Both the position numbers and the translations under genes were made by a program. From the NCBI GenBank assembly GCA_003212315.1, contig QCQB01000006.1, forward strand, positions 22,104 to 86,103: a DNA stretch of 64,000 bases, written 5' to 3'. Source of the DNA: SAR116 cluster bacterium AG-447-C21 (GTDB lineage Bacteria > Pseudomonadota > Alphaproteobacteria > Thalassobaculales > Thalassobaculaceae). Every line of letters starts with the position of its first letter. Within the stretch, counting starts at the first letter, position 1. Shown piece after piece: positions 56,127 through 64,000 of this stretch. The notes below the pieces were generated by a model, which saw only the letters and a list, made by a program, of their open reading frames with translations, was not told where the DNA came from and did not search any database.

Positions 56127-57242
56127 TCATTCATTTAATTTTGGGGCTTTAGAATTATTTCCAGCTCGTTGTCCATCGAAGCTTACTGGAAGACCGTGAA
56201 ACTGCCCATCACTATTTGCATAGGGTTGATACATTATATCCAACTCTTTCGTCTGGGCTAATTCGAGAACTTCCGGCACAGTATTCAATGGTCCGTTGGG
56301 GACCCCAACTTCATCGAGTTTTTTTTGCCAATATTCCCGGGGCTTCATTATCATAACGCTCTCTACCATTGTATTGATTTCCTTGCGACGCGCCACTCGC
56401 AGTTCATTTGTTAAATAATAAGGATTGTTAATCCATTCCGTTTGATCAAGGGCCGTTGCGAATTTCCGCCATAGTCGTTCATTGCCTGGGCAAACCATTA
56501 AAGGTCCATCAGCACAATTAAATGCCTGATAGGGAGCTAAAGAAGGATGACCCGATGATAATCTTTGAGGGAGCATGCCTGCTGCTGAGAACATTGCCGC
56601 ATGCGTAGAAACCCACATAAGTCCCGTTTCGAAGAGGGAAGTATCCACAACGCATCCTTTTCCAGTGTTTGAGCGCTGCGCAATTGCGGAGAGAATTCCT
56701 ATCGCTGTCCACATACCTGTGGAGAGATCGATAATAGACACACCAACACGAGCTGGTGGTGAATTTGGGTCTCCATTGATTGACATTAAGCCAGCCATGG
56801 CCTGTATGATTGGCTCGTATCCAGGGCGATCTTTCCATGGACCTTTATGCCCAAATGCTCCAAGATTTGCGTAAATGAGTTCAGGAAACTTCTTGGTCAG
56901 AGTATTTGCGTCGAAACCAAATTTCTCTGGAACATCACTTCTAATGTTATGCAAGAATATATCAGATTGGCGGATCAAATTTATTAAGCGTTCACAATCT
57001 TCTCTTTTCTTCAGGTCAATTACAGTGCTTTTTTTTCCACGATTTAGTGCGACAAAGGCCACGGCTGGGGTATCATCTTCATCAATGAATGGTGGTCCCC
57101 ATCGTCTAGCATCATCACCCTCGGGCCTTTCTACTTTCAATACCTCAGCACCCAAGAAGGTAAGTATTTGACCACAATAAGGTCCAGCCAGATTTTGTCC
57201 AAATTCTATAACCTTTATACCGGAAAGTGGGCCTTGGGACAT
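56127..57242 (-). CDS. Class III CoA-transferase (CaiB/BaiF family), second copy
   Basis: A 371-residue relative of the enzyme at 50 kb, not a recent duplicate. It has GIKVIEFGQNLAGPYCGQILTFLGAEVLKVERPEGDDARRWGPPF, ALNRGKKSTVIDLKKRED, NIRSDVPEKFGFDANTLTKKFPELIYANLGAFGHKGPWKDRPGYEPIIQAMAGLMS (the usual catalytic Asp position reads Y-E in PGYEP) and GVPNGPLNTVPEVLE. GGGAGG lies just before the ATG used here; a TTG four codons earlier overlaps that site and is unlikely. The possible lack of the catalytic Asp deserves an alignment. Confidence 0.9.
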   Translation of the reverse strand: MSQGPLSGIKVIEFGQNLAGPYCGQILTFLGAEVLKVERPEGDDARRWGPPFIDEDDTPAVAFVALNRGKKSTVIDLKKREDCERLINLIRQSDIFLHNIRSDVPEKFGFDANTLTKKFPELIYANLGAFGHKGPWKDRPGYEPIIQAMAGLMSINGDPNSPPARVGVSIIDLSTGMWTAIGILSAIAQRSNTGKGCVVDTSLFETGLMWVSTHAAMFSAAGMLPQRLSSGHPSLAPYQAFNCADGPLMVCPGNERLWRKFATALDQTEWINNPYYLTNELRVARRKEINTMVESVMIMKPREYWQKKLDEVGVPNGPLNTVPEVLELAQTKELDIMYQPYANSDGQFHGLPVSFDGQRAGNNSKAPKLNE

Positions 57243-57271
57243 TTTGCCTCCCAAAATATCGTGAAAGAATA

Positions 57272-57706
57272 TTATTTATCCTTGAGCATGACTCTTATTA
57301 TTGATGAGCAGCTAAAAACGGATATATTGTCTGCCAATATTTCACAATCCACAAAAGCCATCCGCTTCGTTCTATGATTGAGTTTGGGGAATGCCTTTAG
57401 CAGTGCGCCTTCTGGTGCTGGCTTTTGAAAATTGGCAGTTAAAGATACTGTTATTGAGCTTCCGTATTCATCACCTTTACAAGCTTCATGACAAACAGCT
57501 AGATCAGCTAATGTCATTAATAATCCTCCGTGGGCAACCAAATTGCTATTACATTGACTGCGGCCTACGCGTATTGATACGATTGTTTTTCCATCTTGAT
57601 TGCCAAGATAAAAAGGCCCGCTTTTCATTTCGAAGGGATCATCTGGATAGGGGATTACAAAACCATTATTAATAAATTCTGATTCTGTGTTTTTGTCTAT
57701 AGTCAT
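57272..57706 (-). CDS. PaaI-like hotdog-fold thioesterase
   Basis: A 144-residue hotdog protein with HGGLLMTLADLAVCHEACKGD, the PaaI/thioesterase signature (N/H-GG-x-x-x-x-x-A-D), and ITVSLTANFQKPAPEGALLKAFPKLNHRTKRMAFVDCEI. It probably hydrolyses small acyl- or aryl-CoA esters. It lies 30 bases upstream of the CoA-transferase gene on the same strand, which supports a shared acyl-CoA pathway. Divergent from the alcohol dehydrogenase gene. Confidence 0.87.
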   Translation of the reverse strand: MTIDKNTESEFINNGFVIPYPDDPFEMKSGPFYLGNQDGKTIVSIRVGRSQCNSNLVAHGGLLMTLADLAVCHEACKGDEYGSSITVSLTANFQKPAPEGALLKAFPKLNHRTKRMAFVDCEILADNISVFSCSSIIRVMLKDK

Positions 57707-57801
57707 TTACGGCTCGATGATCGTTAGAGTGATGGTTCAACAGAGTTATTTATAATAATAATATTATTCGCCCGATAGCAAACCATTAAAAAGGATCAAT
57801 T

Positions 57802-58857
57802 ATGAAGGCGTATCAAATTACTAGTTGGGGACAACCGCTCGAAGAACTTGAGGTTCCCATCCCAAAACCAACAGGCTCTGAGGTTTTAATTAAGATAACT
57901 TCATGTGGTGTTTGCCATTCTGATATTCATATTTGGGATGGTTTTTTTGATCTGGGTGGAGGAAAACGGATAACACTTGAAGAACGTGGTCTTGGGTTGC
58001 CGTTTACCATGGGGCACGAACCGGTAGGAGAAGTTGTTGAACTTGGTCCAGATGCGACAGGGGTCTCCGTAGGCGACAAACGTATTGTTTATCCTTGGAT
58101 TGGTTGTGGTACCTGTAATGTATGCAAAGATAACAATGAATTACTATGCAATAATCCCATAACAGTAGGCACACGGAGAAATGGTGGTTATGCAGAATAC
58201 TTATTAGCCCCGCATGCTAAGTACTTAGTGCCCTATGATGGCGTCGATGAGGCCTTTGCGGCTACAGCGGCATGCTCTGGTATTACTGCTTATAGTGCTT
58301 TAAAAAAATTGAAGCATTTGACGGCTAAACAGACAACATTGATCATTGGAGCCGGCGGAGTTGGGTTAGCTGGTATTGGAATGGCGAAGGCTATTTTGAA
58401 AACAAAAATTATTGTTGCTGATATTGACCCAGAAAAAAGAAAAGCGGCTATAGAACTTGGAGCTGATGAGGTTATTGATAATGGTGCTGTGGATGCATCA
58501 AAAAACCTAATGATCATGACAAATGGTGGGCCTGATGGGGTGGTAGATTTTGTAGGAGCTCCAACCACGAGTACTTTTGGGTTTCAGGTGTTAGCAAAAG
58601 GTGGGACGCTGGTTGTTGTAGGACTCTATGGGGGGGGGATGGAGTTATCATTATCTCTCTTGCCGCTCAAAGTTGTAGATATTCGCGGTTCCTATGTTGG
58701 CACACAACAGGACCTTGTCGAGCTTTTGGAATTGATGAGGGAGGGGAAAGTAAAATCAGTTCCAATTATAAAGAGGCAGCTGAGTGAAGCCCCATTAGCT
58801 ATTCAAGATCTCAGGTCGGGCAAAGATATAGGGAGATACGTTCTGATCAATTACTAG
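57802..58857 (+). CDS. Zinc-dependent medium-chain alcohol dehydrogenase
   Basis: A 351-residue MDR-family dehydrogenase. Catalytic zinc ligands are seen in CGVCHSDIHIWDG (Cys) and TMGHEPVGEV (His-Glu), the structural zinc site in CGTCNVCKDNNELLC (four Cys), and the NAD site in IIGAGGVGLAGIGMAKA with the coenzyme Asp in IVADIDPEK. The longer insert DLGGGKRITLEERGLGLP between the zinc ligands is typical of enzymes for larger or aromatic alcohols. AAAAAGGATC precedes the ATG. The substrate is unknown. Confidence 0.92.
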   Translation: MKAYQITSWGQPLEELEVPIPKPTGSEVLIKITSCGVCHSDIHIWDGFFDLGGGKRITLEERGLGLPFTMGHEPVGEVVELGPDATGVSVGDKRIVYPWIGCGTCNVCKDNNELLCNNPITVGTRRNGGYAEYLLAPHAKYLVPYDGVDEAFAATAACSGITAYSALKKLKHLTAKQTTLIIGAGGVGLAGIGMAKAILKTKIIVADIDPEKRKAAIELGADEVIDNGAVDASKNLMIMTNGGPDGVVDFVGAPTTSTFGFQVLAKGGTLVVVGLYGGGMELSLSLLPLKVVDIRGSYVGTQQDLVELLELMREGKVKSVPIIKRQLSEAPLAIQDLRSGKDIGRYVLINY

Positions 58858-58887
58858 TAAAGATTCAAAAAGGTTAGTGATAAAAGT

Positions 58888-59589
58888 TCAGACACCTAAC
58901 TTTTCCTCTAGCATATCTTGCTGTAGCAAAAGTTGATCCGAAGATCCGTTCCAAGTAACCTGACCTTTTTCAATAATAAAATGTTTATCAGAAATTCTTG
59001 TTAGATCCCTGATATTTTTGTCAATGATTAAAATGGCGATGCCCTCTTTTTTCAATCTTTCTATACATGCCCAGATTTCCTGACGGACCATTGGAGCTAA
59101 GCCTTCTGTTGCTTCATCCAGAATTAATAATCTAGGATTCGTCATGAGTGCCCTGCCAATTGCCAACATTTGTTGCTCTCCACCTGACAACAGATTCCCC
59201 ATGCTGTTAAGACGAGATTTCAACTGAGGAAACATTTGCAATACAGATTCTATCGTCCACGGATTAGGGTTGGCACTTCTGTTTGCGGACGTCGCTATTA
59301 AATTTTCTATAACACTCAAATTAGGAAAAATTTGTCTGCCTTCTGGAACTAATCCTATGCCAGAACGACTAACCTTAAAACTGGGCATGTCGTCTATTCT
59401 CTTATTTTGAAATAGTACTTCTCCCGATGATATTGGAGTAATACCCATTATGGAATGTACTGTCGTGGTTTTCCCCATGCCATTTTTACCTAAAAGGCTA
59501 ACAACTTCTCCCTCTTCAACTGTTATGGAAACACCAAACAAAGCTTGGCTTGCGCCATAAAACGTGCAAATTTCTGATACTTTCAACAT
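58888..59589 (-). CDS. livF: Branched-chain amino acid type ABC transporter, ATP-binding protein LivF-like
   Basis: One of two ATPases of a HAAT-family importer. The 233-residue protein has Walker A GKNGMGKTT, Q-loop region, the signature LLSGGEQQMLAIGRAL, Walker B LLILDEATEGLAP and a switch segment IAILIIDKN, where most ABC ATPases have a His after the 'ILLVEQ' strand; here it reads IDKNIRDL. It overlaps livG by 7 bases. Confidence 0.93.
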   Translation of the reverse strand: MLKVSEICTFYGASQALFGVSITVEEGEVVSLLGKNGMGKTTTVHSIMGITPISSGEVLFQNKRIDDMPSFKVSRSGIGLVPEGRQIFPNLSVIENLIATSANRSANPNPWTIESVLQMFPQLKSRLNSMGNLLSGGEQQMLAIGRALMTNPRLLILDEATEGLAPMVRQEIWACIERLKKEGIAILIIDKNIRDLTRISDKHFIIEKGQVTWNGSSDQLLLQQDMLEEKLGV

Positions 59590-60341
59590 GTTTGTAGCTC
59601 TTCGTCTCCCAAATAGGCGGCTTTCACTTTTTGATTTGCGCGGATTTCTTTTGGAGATCCTGTAGCTATAATTTTGCCATAAACCATCACGGTGATTCGA
59701 TCAGCTAATGAAAAAACAGCATTCATATCATGCTCAATGAGGATCATTGTTTTGCCAGTTTTCAACTTCTTAAGTATCGCTATTAATTTTTGAGTTTCCT
59801 CGGCACCCATACCAGCCATTGGTTCATCGAGTAATAATAATTTGGGTTGAGTGGCAAGTGCCATGGCGATTTCTAGTTGCCTGTGTTCTCCATGGGAGAG
59901 CTCTCTCGTTATTATGTCTTTACGCCCCAGAAGACCAACCTGCTTCAGTACTTTTAGAGCAGGTTCGATTAGTTGATTGTCTTGACGAGCGTCCTGCCAA
60001 AAACGATATGAGTGTCCACTATGTGCTTGAACGGCGAGTGCAACATTATCGAGTGTACTCATATCTAGCATCAAGCTAGTAATTTGAAAGGTCCTTGCTA
60101 TTCCTAGCAGACTTCTCTTATTTGAAGGCATGTTAGTTATTAAATCGCCTTGAAAAAGAATTGCTCCTTTATCAGCTTTTAGATCGCCAGATAGTTGGGA
60201 AATGAGAGTCGTTTTGCCTGCACCGTTTGGCCCAATTACAGCATGTATTTCGCCCGCGTTTATGTCCAGGTCGATGTTATTAGTCGCTGTTATTCCGCCA
60301 AATTGTTTGCATAAGCTGGTTATTTTGAGGATTGGTGTCAT
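59583..60341 (-). CDS. livG: Branched-chain amino acid type ABC transporter, ATP-binding protein LivG-like
   Basis: The second ATPase, 252 residues. It has Walker A GPNGAGKTT, the LivG-type RTFQITSLMLDMSTLDNVALAVQA stretch, signature ELSHGEHRQLEIAMAL, Walker B LLLLDEPMAGMG and ILIEHDM with the switch His. It overlaps livM by 4 bases (start) and livF by 7 bases (end), so all four are tightly coupled. Confidence 0.94.
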   Translation of the reverse strand: MTPILKITSLCKQFGGITATNNIDLDINAGEIHAVIGPNGAGKTTLISQLSGDLKADKGAILFQGDLITNMPSNKRSLLGIARTFQITSLMLDMSTLDNVALAVQAHSGHSYRFWQDARQDNQLIEPALKVLKQVGLLGRKDIITRELSHGEHRQLEIAMALATQPKLLLLDEPMAGMGAEETQKLIAILKKLKTGKTMILIEHDMNAVFSLADRITVMVYGKIIATGSPKEIRANQKVKAAYLGDEELQTC

Positions 60342-61297
60342 TGCTTCCTATTTCCTAAGTAAGTTACAATTCCACTTATTCCGCCTCTTGCAAATAGTAC
60401 GACCATTATTAACAGTGCGCCAAAGATAAAATGCCAATATAAAGTTAAGCTTGATAACCACTCCTCTAAGATCACAAAAGCGGCAGCGCCAAAAACAGGC
60501 CCTAGGAGAGAACCTGTGCCACCTAATATGACCATAAAAATCAATTCTCCGGATGCCGCCCAGTCCATCATCTCAGGGCTGATAAAATTAGTAAAATTAC
60601 CTAATAATGCTCCAGCGTATCCGCAGATACATCCCGCTATAACGTAACAAATGAGGCGATAACGGTAAGTATCGAAACCAATCGATCTCATTCGTTGTTC
60701 ATTGCTTCTAGATCCTTCAATAACCAGCCCAAATCGTGATCTAGTAATTTTATGGATTAAAAAGAGACAAATAATTAGTGAGATCAAAATGAAATAGTAG
60801 AGATTAATATTATCCTCAATATTTATAAAACTACCGAAATTGCTTCTAGTATCAATTACTAAACCGTCATCACCACCATATTCTTCAACGCTCACGAATC
60901 CAAAAAATACCATCTGGGTAAATGCCATAGTGATCATTATGAAATAAACCCCCTTCGTTCGAAGGCAAATAGCCCCTGTTATGAGCGCAAATATTCCAGA
61001 CGCTGCTACAGCCAGAAAAATTTGCAAAGGACCATTATCTACACCGTAATAGGCAGGTATTCCTACGCAGTATGCGCCAATACCCAGATAAGCAGCATGA
61101 CCAAAACTTATCATTCCTCCATGACCTAGGATTAAATTTAAACTAGCGGCTGCAATCGCGAGAATCATAAGCCGATTTACAAGGTCTAGGTAAAAACCAT
61201 TATCGGTAAGGCCGGTATAGATTGGGAGAAAAAATAGGATTAGCAATATTACAAAGGTTATTTTGACGCTTAATGTAAACCGAGTTGCTTTGTCCAT
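60338..61297 (-). CDS. livM: Branched-chain amino acid type ABC transporter permease LivM-like
   Basis: A 319-residue polytopic permease with about ten hydrophobic segments. Typical motifs are NLILGHGGMISFGHAAYLGIGAYC, and the cytoplasmic coupling segment SRFGLVIEGSRSNEQRMRSIGFDTYRYRLICYVIAGCICGYAGAL, followed by GELIFMVILGGTGSLLGPVFGAA. It sits one base from the livH stop and overlaps livG. Confidence 0.94.
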   Translation of the reverse strand: MDKATRFTLSVKITFVILLILFFLPIYTGLTDNGFYLDLVNRLMILAIAAASLNLILGHGGMISFGHAAYLGIGAYCVGIPAYYGVDNGPLQIFLAVAASGIFALITGAICLRTKGVYFIMITMAFTQMVFFGFVSVEEYGGDDGLVIDTRSNFGSFINIEDNINLYYFILISLIICLFLIHKITRSRFGLVIEGSRSNEQRMRSIGFDTYRYRLICYVIAGCICGYAGALLGNFTNFISPEMMDWAASGELIFMVILGGTGSLLGPVFGAAAFVILEEWLSSLTLYWHFIFGALLIMVVLFARGGISGIVTYLGNRKQ

Positions 61298-61298
61298 T

Positions 61299-62222
61299 TT
61301 ATCGCCCCCTAGGGGGAAATAGACCCTGAGGACGAAAGATTAAGATAGTTGCCATCAAAATATAAATGAGCATGGCTGATAAAGCCGGTGCCGCTGTCTC
61401 TGCACTTTCAGCGGATAAAAGAAGTTTTAAAAAAGTATCCAAAAAGGATCTTCCCATTGTGTCAATAAATCCTACCAATATGGCTGCTATAAATGCTCCT
61501 TTTACTGAGCCAATACCGCCAATAATTATGACAACAAATGCGACTATGATGATATCGTTTCCCATTCCAATACTTGCTTCAGTTATAGGGGATATCATCA
61601 TTCCAGCGAGCCCTGCCATCGCGGCCCCAGCTCCAAATACTAACGTAAATAAAGTTTTAATATCGATACCAAGAGCGCCAATCATCGTTCTATTAGAAGC
61701 TCCTGCTCGGATAAGCATGCCAGACCTCGTTCGGGTAATAACCAAATAAAGAATGATCGCTAAAGTGAGGCCAGTGGTAATTATCAGCAACCGAAACGTG
61801 GGAAATACAATATCTGGTAATATTTCAATTTGGCCATCTAATATGGCCGGTAGTGGAATAGCCATACCTTCAGGACCCCAAGCGAAATGAACTAATGCAT
61901 CAAAACACAGGATCAATCCAAATGTTGCCAATACATGATCCAGATGGTTCTGCGAATAAAGCCGGCGTATTATTATTATTTCAACAATAACTCCAACCAC
62001 TGCCGTTGCCGGGATTGCGAGTATAATTCCATACAAAAAAGAATCAGTAATATCGGTAAAAGTACCACAGAAATATGCCCCTATCATATAAAGCGAACCA
62101 TGCGCAAGGTTCACAAAATCCATAATCCCAAATATCAAAGTTAGACCAGAGGCTAATAGAAATAACAATACACCAAGCTGTAAGCCATTTAACATCTGTG
62201 TGACAAAAAGAACCCAGTCCAT
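61299..62222 (-). CDS. livH: Branched-chain amino acid type ABC transporter permease LivH-like
   Basis: A 307-residue permease. It has LLASGLTLIFGIMDFVNLAHGSLYMIGAYF, the coupling segment TRSGMLIRAGASNRTMIGALGIDIKTLFTLVFGAGAAMAGLAG, and IVAFVVIIIGGIGSVKGAFIAAILVGFIDT, all conserved in LivH. It follows the binding-protein gene after about 130 bases that contain a terminator-like hairpin. Confidence 0.94.
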   Translation of the reverse strand: MDWVLFVTQMLNGLQLGVLLFLLASGLTLIFGIMDFVNLAHGSLYMIGAYFCGTFTDITDSFLYGIILAIPATAVVGVIVEIIIIRRLYSQNHLDHVLATFGLILCFDALVHFAWGPEGMAIPLPAILDGQIEILPDIVFPTFRLLIITTGLTLAIILYLVITRTRSGMLIRAGASNRTMIGALGIDIKTLFTLVFGAGAAMAGLAGMMISPITEASIGMGNDIIIVAFVVIIIGGIGSVKGAFIAAILVGFIDTMGRSFLDTFLKLLLSAESAETAAPALSAMLIYILMATILIFRPQGLFPPRGR

Positions 62223-62290
62223 GCTGTTTTCGCCAATATCCTAAGAGTTATTTACAGATTAAAAATCTATTTATGTTGTACCTGATAGTG

Positions 62291-62331
62291 ATAAAAAGTT
62301 AACGGCGGCACTTATCTGCACCGCCGTTATT
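62291..62331 (-). terminator. Intrinsic terminator/attenuator between the binding protein and permease genes
   Basis: Read on the minus strand, TAACGGCGG pairs exactly with CCGCCGTTA around a 12-base loop, followed by AACTTTTTAT. This is a GC-rich stem with a T-tract just after the livK stop. It would let most transcripts end after the abundant binding protein and fewer continue into livHMGF, a usual arrangement for ABC importers. Confidence 0.75.
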
Positions 62332-62351
62332 AAATGAATTATCAAATTTAT

Positions 62352-63536
62352 CTACATCTTACAATTTTTAGCATATGTGTCTTGATGATTTTCTAGAACG
62401 ACTTTCCGTACGGCTGTTGTCCAAACACCATCTGCGTCTGATACAACCTCCCTAGAATAGAAGTTTTGTATAGGGAAATGGTTGTTCCCATATGAAAATT
62501 TTCCTCGTACGGAAGGGAAATTTGCTTTTTTCATAGCAGCCCGCATCCCATTTATATCGGAAAGGTTGCCATTAACCGCTTCCACAGCACTCTTAATTAG
62601 AAAAATCGTATCATAGGATTGAGCCGCATAGAAAGAAGGATATCGGCCATAAGCTTTCTTGAAGCCAGAAACAAATTTCTTATTCTGAGCATTATCAAGA
62701 TCAGGAGCCCAAAATTGCGTCATCATGGATCCCATTACACCGTTCATCTTCGCTTTCTGGAGTTTTGGTAGAGCAATAGAGTCTACTGTGAATACCGAGT
62801 AAAGTGGTATTTTTCCCTGAAGACCAGCCTGTGCATATTGTTTTATAAATGCGCCACCCGCTTTGCCCGGATAAAATACGAAAATACCCTCTGCCCCAGA
62901 AGCTTTCGCTTTTGCCAGTTCGGCTGAAAAGTCTAACTGTGCACCTTTACCCCACTTTGTTAAGTCTTTTCCAACAATTTTACCTTTGAATACACGCTCA
63001 ACTCCAGCTGACATATCTTTCCCGGCTGCGTAGTTGGGTGCCATAATATAAAGTGATTTTACACCTTTTTGATTCAATAGTTGTCCCATAGCCATTGGCG
63101 TTTGATCATTTTGCCATGAAGTGGAAAAGAAATTTTTATGGCAAAGTTTACCCGCTATCTGAGATGGACCGGCGTTAGAACTTATCAAAAATTTCCCTGC
63201 ATCGAGAGCAGACTTTTGGGAAGCTAGCAAAACGTGCGACCAAATAAAGCCAGCAACAAAATCAACATCATTTTGTTTGACTAATTTATCTGTTTTTTGC
63301 TTTCCTATTGCCGGCTTAAATCCATCATCTTCGATTATTAAATCAACTTCCAAGCCCCCCATTTTGTTGCCTATATCTTTAACGGCAAGATTGACGGCAT
63401 CCACCATATCTTTTCCGATTACGCCGGCGGGTGTGGTAATTGTGGTAACGAAGCCAATTTTTACTTTATCGGCTGCGACAGCTGGTCCGATGGCCAGCAT
63501 TCCTGCCGTTGCCAAAAGCATTAATTTCCTAAACAT
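62352..63536 (-). CDS. ABC transporter substrate-binding protein (HAAT/LivK family)
   Basis: Periplasmic binding protein of 394 residues that delivers substrate to the LivHMGF membrane complex. The signal peptide MFRKLMLLATAGMLAIGPAVAA is cut near residue 21. The mature protein has VKIGFVTTITTPAGVIGKDMVDAVNLAVKDIG, DLIIEDDGFKPAIGKQKTDKLV, FLISSNAGPSQIAGKLC and YAAQSYDTIFLIKSAVEA, the two-lobed leucine-binding-protein plan. The two cysteines probably form a disulfide. The ligand cannot be read from the sequence; the setting beside CoA-linked catabolic genes makes an organic or aromatic acid as likely as an amino acid. GGGAGATA precedes the ATG. Confidence 0.93.
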   Translation of the reverse strand: MFRKLMLLATAGMLAIGPAVAADKVKIGFVTTITTPAGVIGKDMVDAVNLAVKDIGNKMGGLEVDLIIEDDGFKPAIGKQKTDKLVKQNDVDFVAGFIWSHVLLASQKSALDAGKFLISSNAGPSQIAGKLCHKNFFSTSWQNDQTPMAMGQLLNQKGVKSLYIMAPNYAAGKDMSAGVERVFKGKIVGKDLTKWGKGAQLDFSAELAKAKASGAEGIFVFYPGKAGGAFIKQYAQAGLQGKIPLYSVFTVDSIALPKLQKAKMNGVMGSMMTQFWAPDLDNAQNKKFVSGFKKAYGRYPSFYAAQSYDTIFLIKSAVEAVNGNLSDINGMRAAMKKANFPSVRGKFSYGNNHFPIQNFYSREVVSDADGVWTTAVRKVVLENHQDTYAKNCKM

Positions 63537-63601
63537 TCTTTATCTCCCTGTTTTGTGATCGTATGATGCCTGAAATTGGCGGAAATTCAATACACATCAA
63601 C

Positions 63602-64000
63602 TTATTTATACGGATTAATCAGATCATCTATAATACTTGCATATTCTTGTGAGGATTGGATGCCTGTTGAACTAAGTTCATAAACTCCTCTATCTACCCT
63701 AGAAAACCAACCATAGAAATTTCTTTGAAGGATGCTGGCAGTGTTATGCAAGCCTGTTTTGTCACGTAGTTCAGGGATAGTTTTATATCCGTTTTTCAAT
63801 TCACTTACAATACGAAGCGCATTTTGTTTATATGCCGTCATCAATGGCGCAGCCGCAGTTCCTCCGGTATTTGGGTCGCCATGTCGATTTTTAAATTCCT
63901 TTAGTAATCGTTTTGACTTTTTTTGATTACTCGGCCGATTTGGTAATGGCTCTAAAATCTGAGTCACATAACCTCTCGCATTTTTGGGAAGCGTTACCAA
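63602..64000 (-). CDS. DUF2161 family putative PD-(D/E)XK phosphodiesterase, C-terminal part (cut by window edge)
   Basis: The frame runs off the window, so at least 132 C-terminal residues are seen. RLLKEFKNRHGDPNTGGTAAAPLMTAYKQNALRIVSELKNG and ILQRNFYGWFSRVDRGVYELSSTG match the C-terminal helical, winged-helix-like part of DUF2161 proteins, which are predicted PD-(D/E)XK-type phosphodiesterases common in alphaproteobacteria. The catalytic region would be in the missing part. It is directly upstream of the ABC binding-protein gene with 65 bases between. Confidence 0.75.
   Translation of the reverse strand: MVTLPKNARGYVTQILEPLPNRPSNQKKSKRLLKEFKNRHGDPNTGGTAAAPLMTAYKQNALRIVSELKNGYKTIPELRDKTGLHNTASILQRNFYGWFSRVDRGVYELSSTGIQSSQEYASIIDDLINPYK

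Noticed and set aside
57757..57768. AATAATATTATT palindrome upstream of the alcohol dehydrogenase gene
   Set aside because: Low-complexity AT repeat in an AT-rich spacer; likely chance.
1..64000. CRISPR arrays, insertion sequences, prophage, toxin-antitoxin or restriction systems, tRNA/rRNA genes
   Set aside because: No direct-repeat arrays, transposase or integrase domains, or tRNA-like cloverleaf with a GGTTCRA arm were seen; nearly all coding is assigned to core or metabolic families.

Overview
This 64-kb window is a stretch of bacterial chromosome that fits a low-GC (about 40% by eye), probably free-living and possibly marine alphaproteobacterium with Rhodospirillales-like gene order. 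The evidence is gene order and family type: rdgB-rph divergent from hrcA-grpE-dnaK-dnaJ, dapF-mtaB-ftsY, ffh-rpsP-rimM-trmD-rplS followed by leuCDB-asd, argD-argF-hslO, the long alphaproteobacterial dCTP deaminase, a DUF2244 protein, a DUF2161 protein and the malic enzyme-phosphotransacetylase fusion. The taxon is an inference. I saw no insertion sequence, prophage, CRISPR array, tRNA or rRNA gene.

Layout. 0-6 kb: nucleotide/RNA housekeeping (rdgB partial, rph) and the heat-shock chaperones. 6-12 kb: a PadR regulator with a perfect 22-bp palindrome in front of it, dapB, three envelope proteins, adenosine kinase and an AmpG-like permease. 12-17 kb: most of a D-erythronate (tetronate) catabolic set (otnK, otnI, denD), two hydrolases and xth. 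18-30 kb: SRP receptor and SRP protein, a tRNA methylthiotransferase, dapF, an Ldh2-type dehydrogenase, the rpsP-rimM-trmD-rplS ribosome/tRNA cluster, leucine biosynthesis and asd. 30-46 kb: pdxY, a lipoprotein, hslO, argF, argD, dcd, recX, a peroxiredoxin, a DsbD/ScsB-type thiol reductase, YqgE, malic enzyme and mutS. 46-50 kb: SCO copper chaperone, cobalamin salvage genes (cobC-like, cobS, cobT) and a cold-shock protein. 50-64 kb: a catabolic region with two class III CoA-transferases, enoyl-CoA hydratase, hotdog thioesterase, zinc alcohol dehydrogenase, a TSUP exporter, an alpha/beta hydrolase, otnC (the missing tetronate-pathway decarboxylase, about 40 kb from its partners) and a complete Liv-type ABC importer.

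Most of the window is ordinary core genome. The points most worth a second look are regulatory or structural: the padR operator-like palindrome and a related site near 55.4 kb; a leuC leader in which one CTCCCA segment can pair either with a neighbouring TGGGAG or with the identical TGGGAG at the leuC ribosome binding site; an apparently leaderless hrcA start; a degenerate GGDEF/EAL-like protein with no membrane anchor; a 59-codon small ORF with a good ribosome binding site; and the split erythronate pathway. I did not find a convincing new multi-gene defence or mobile system.
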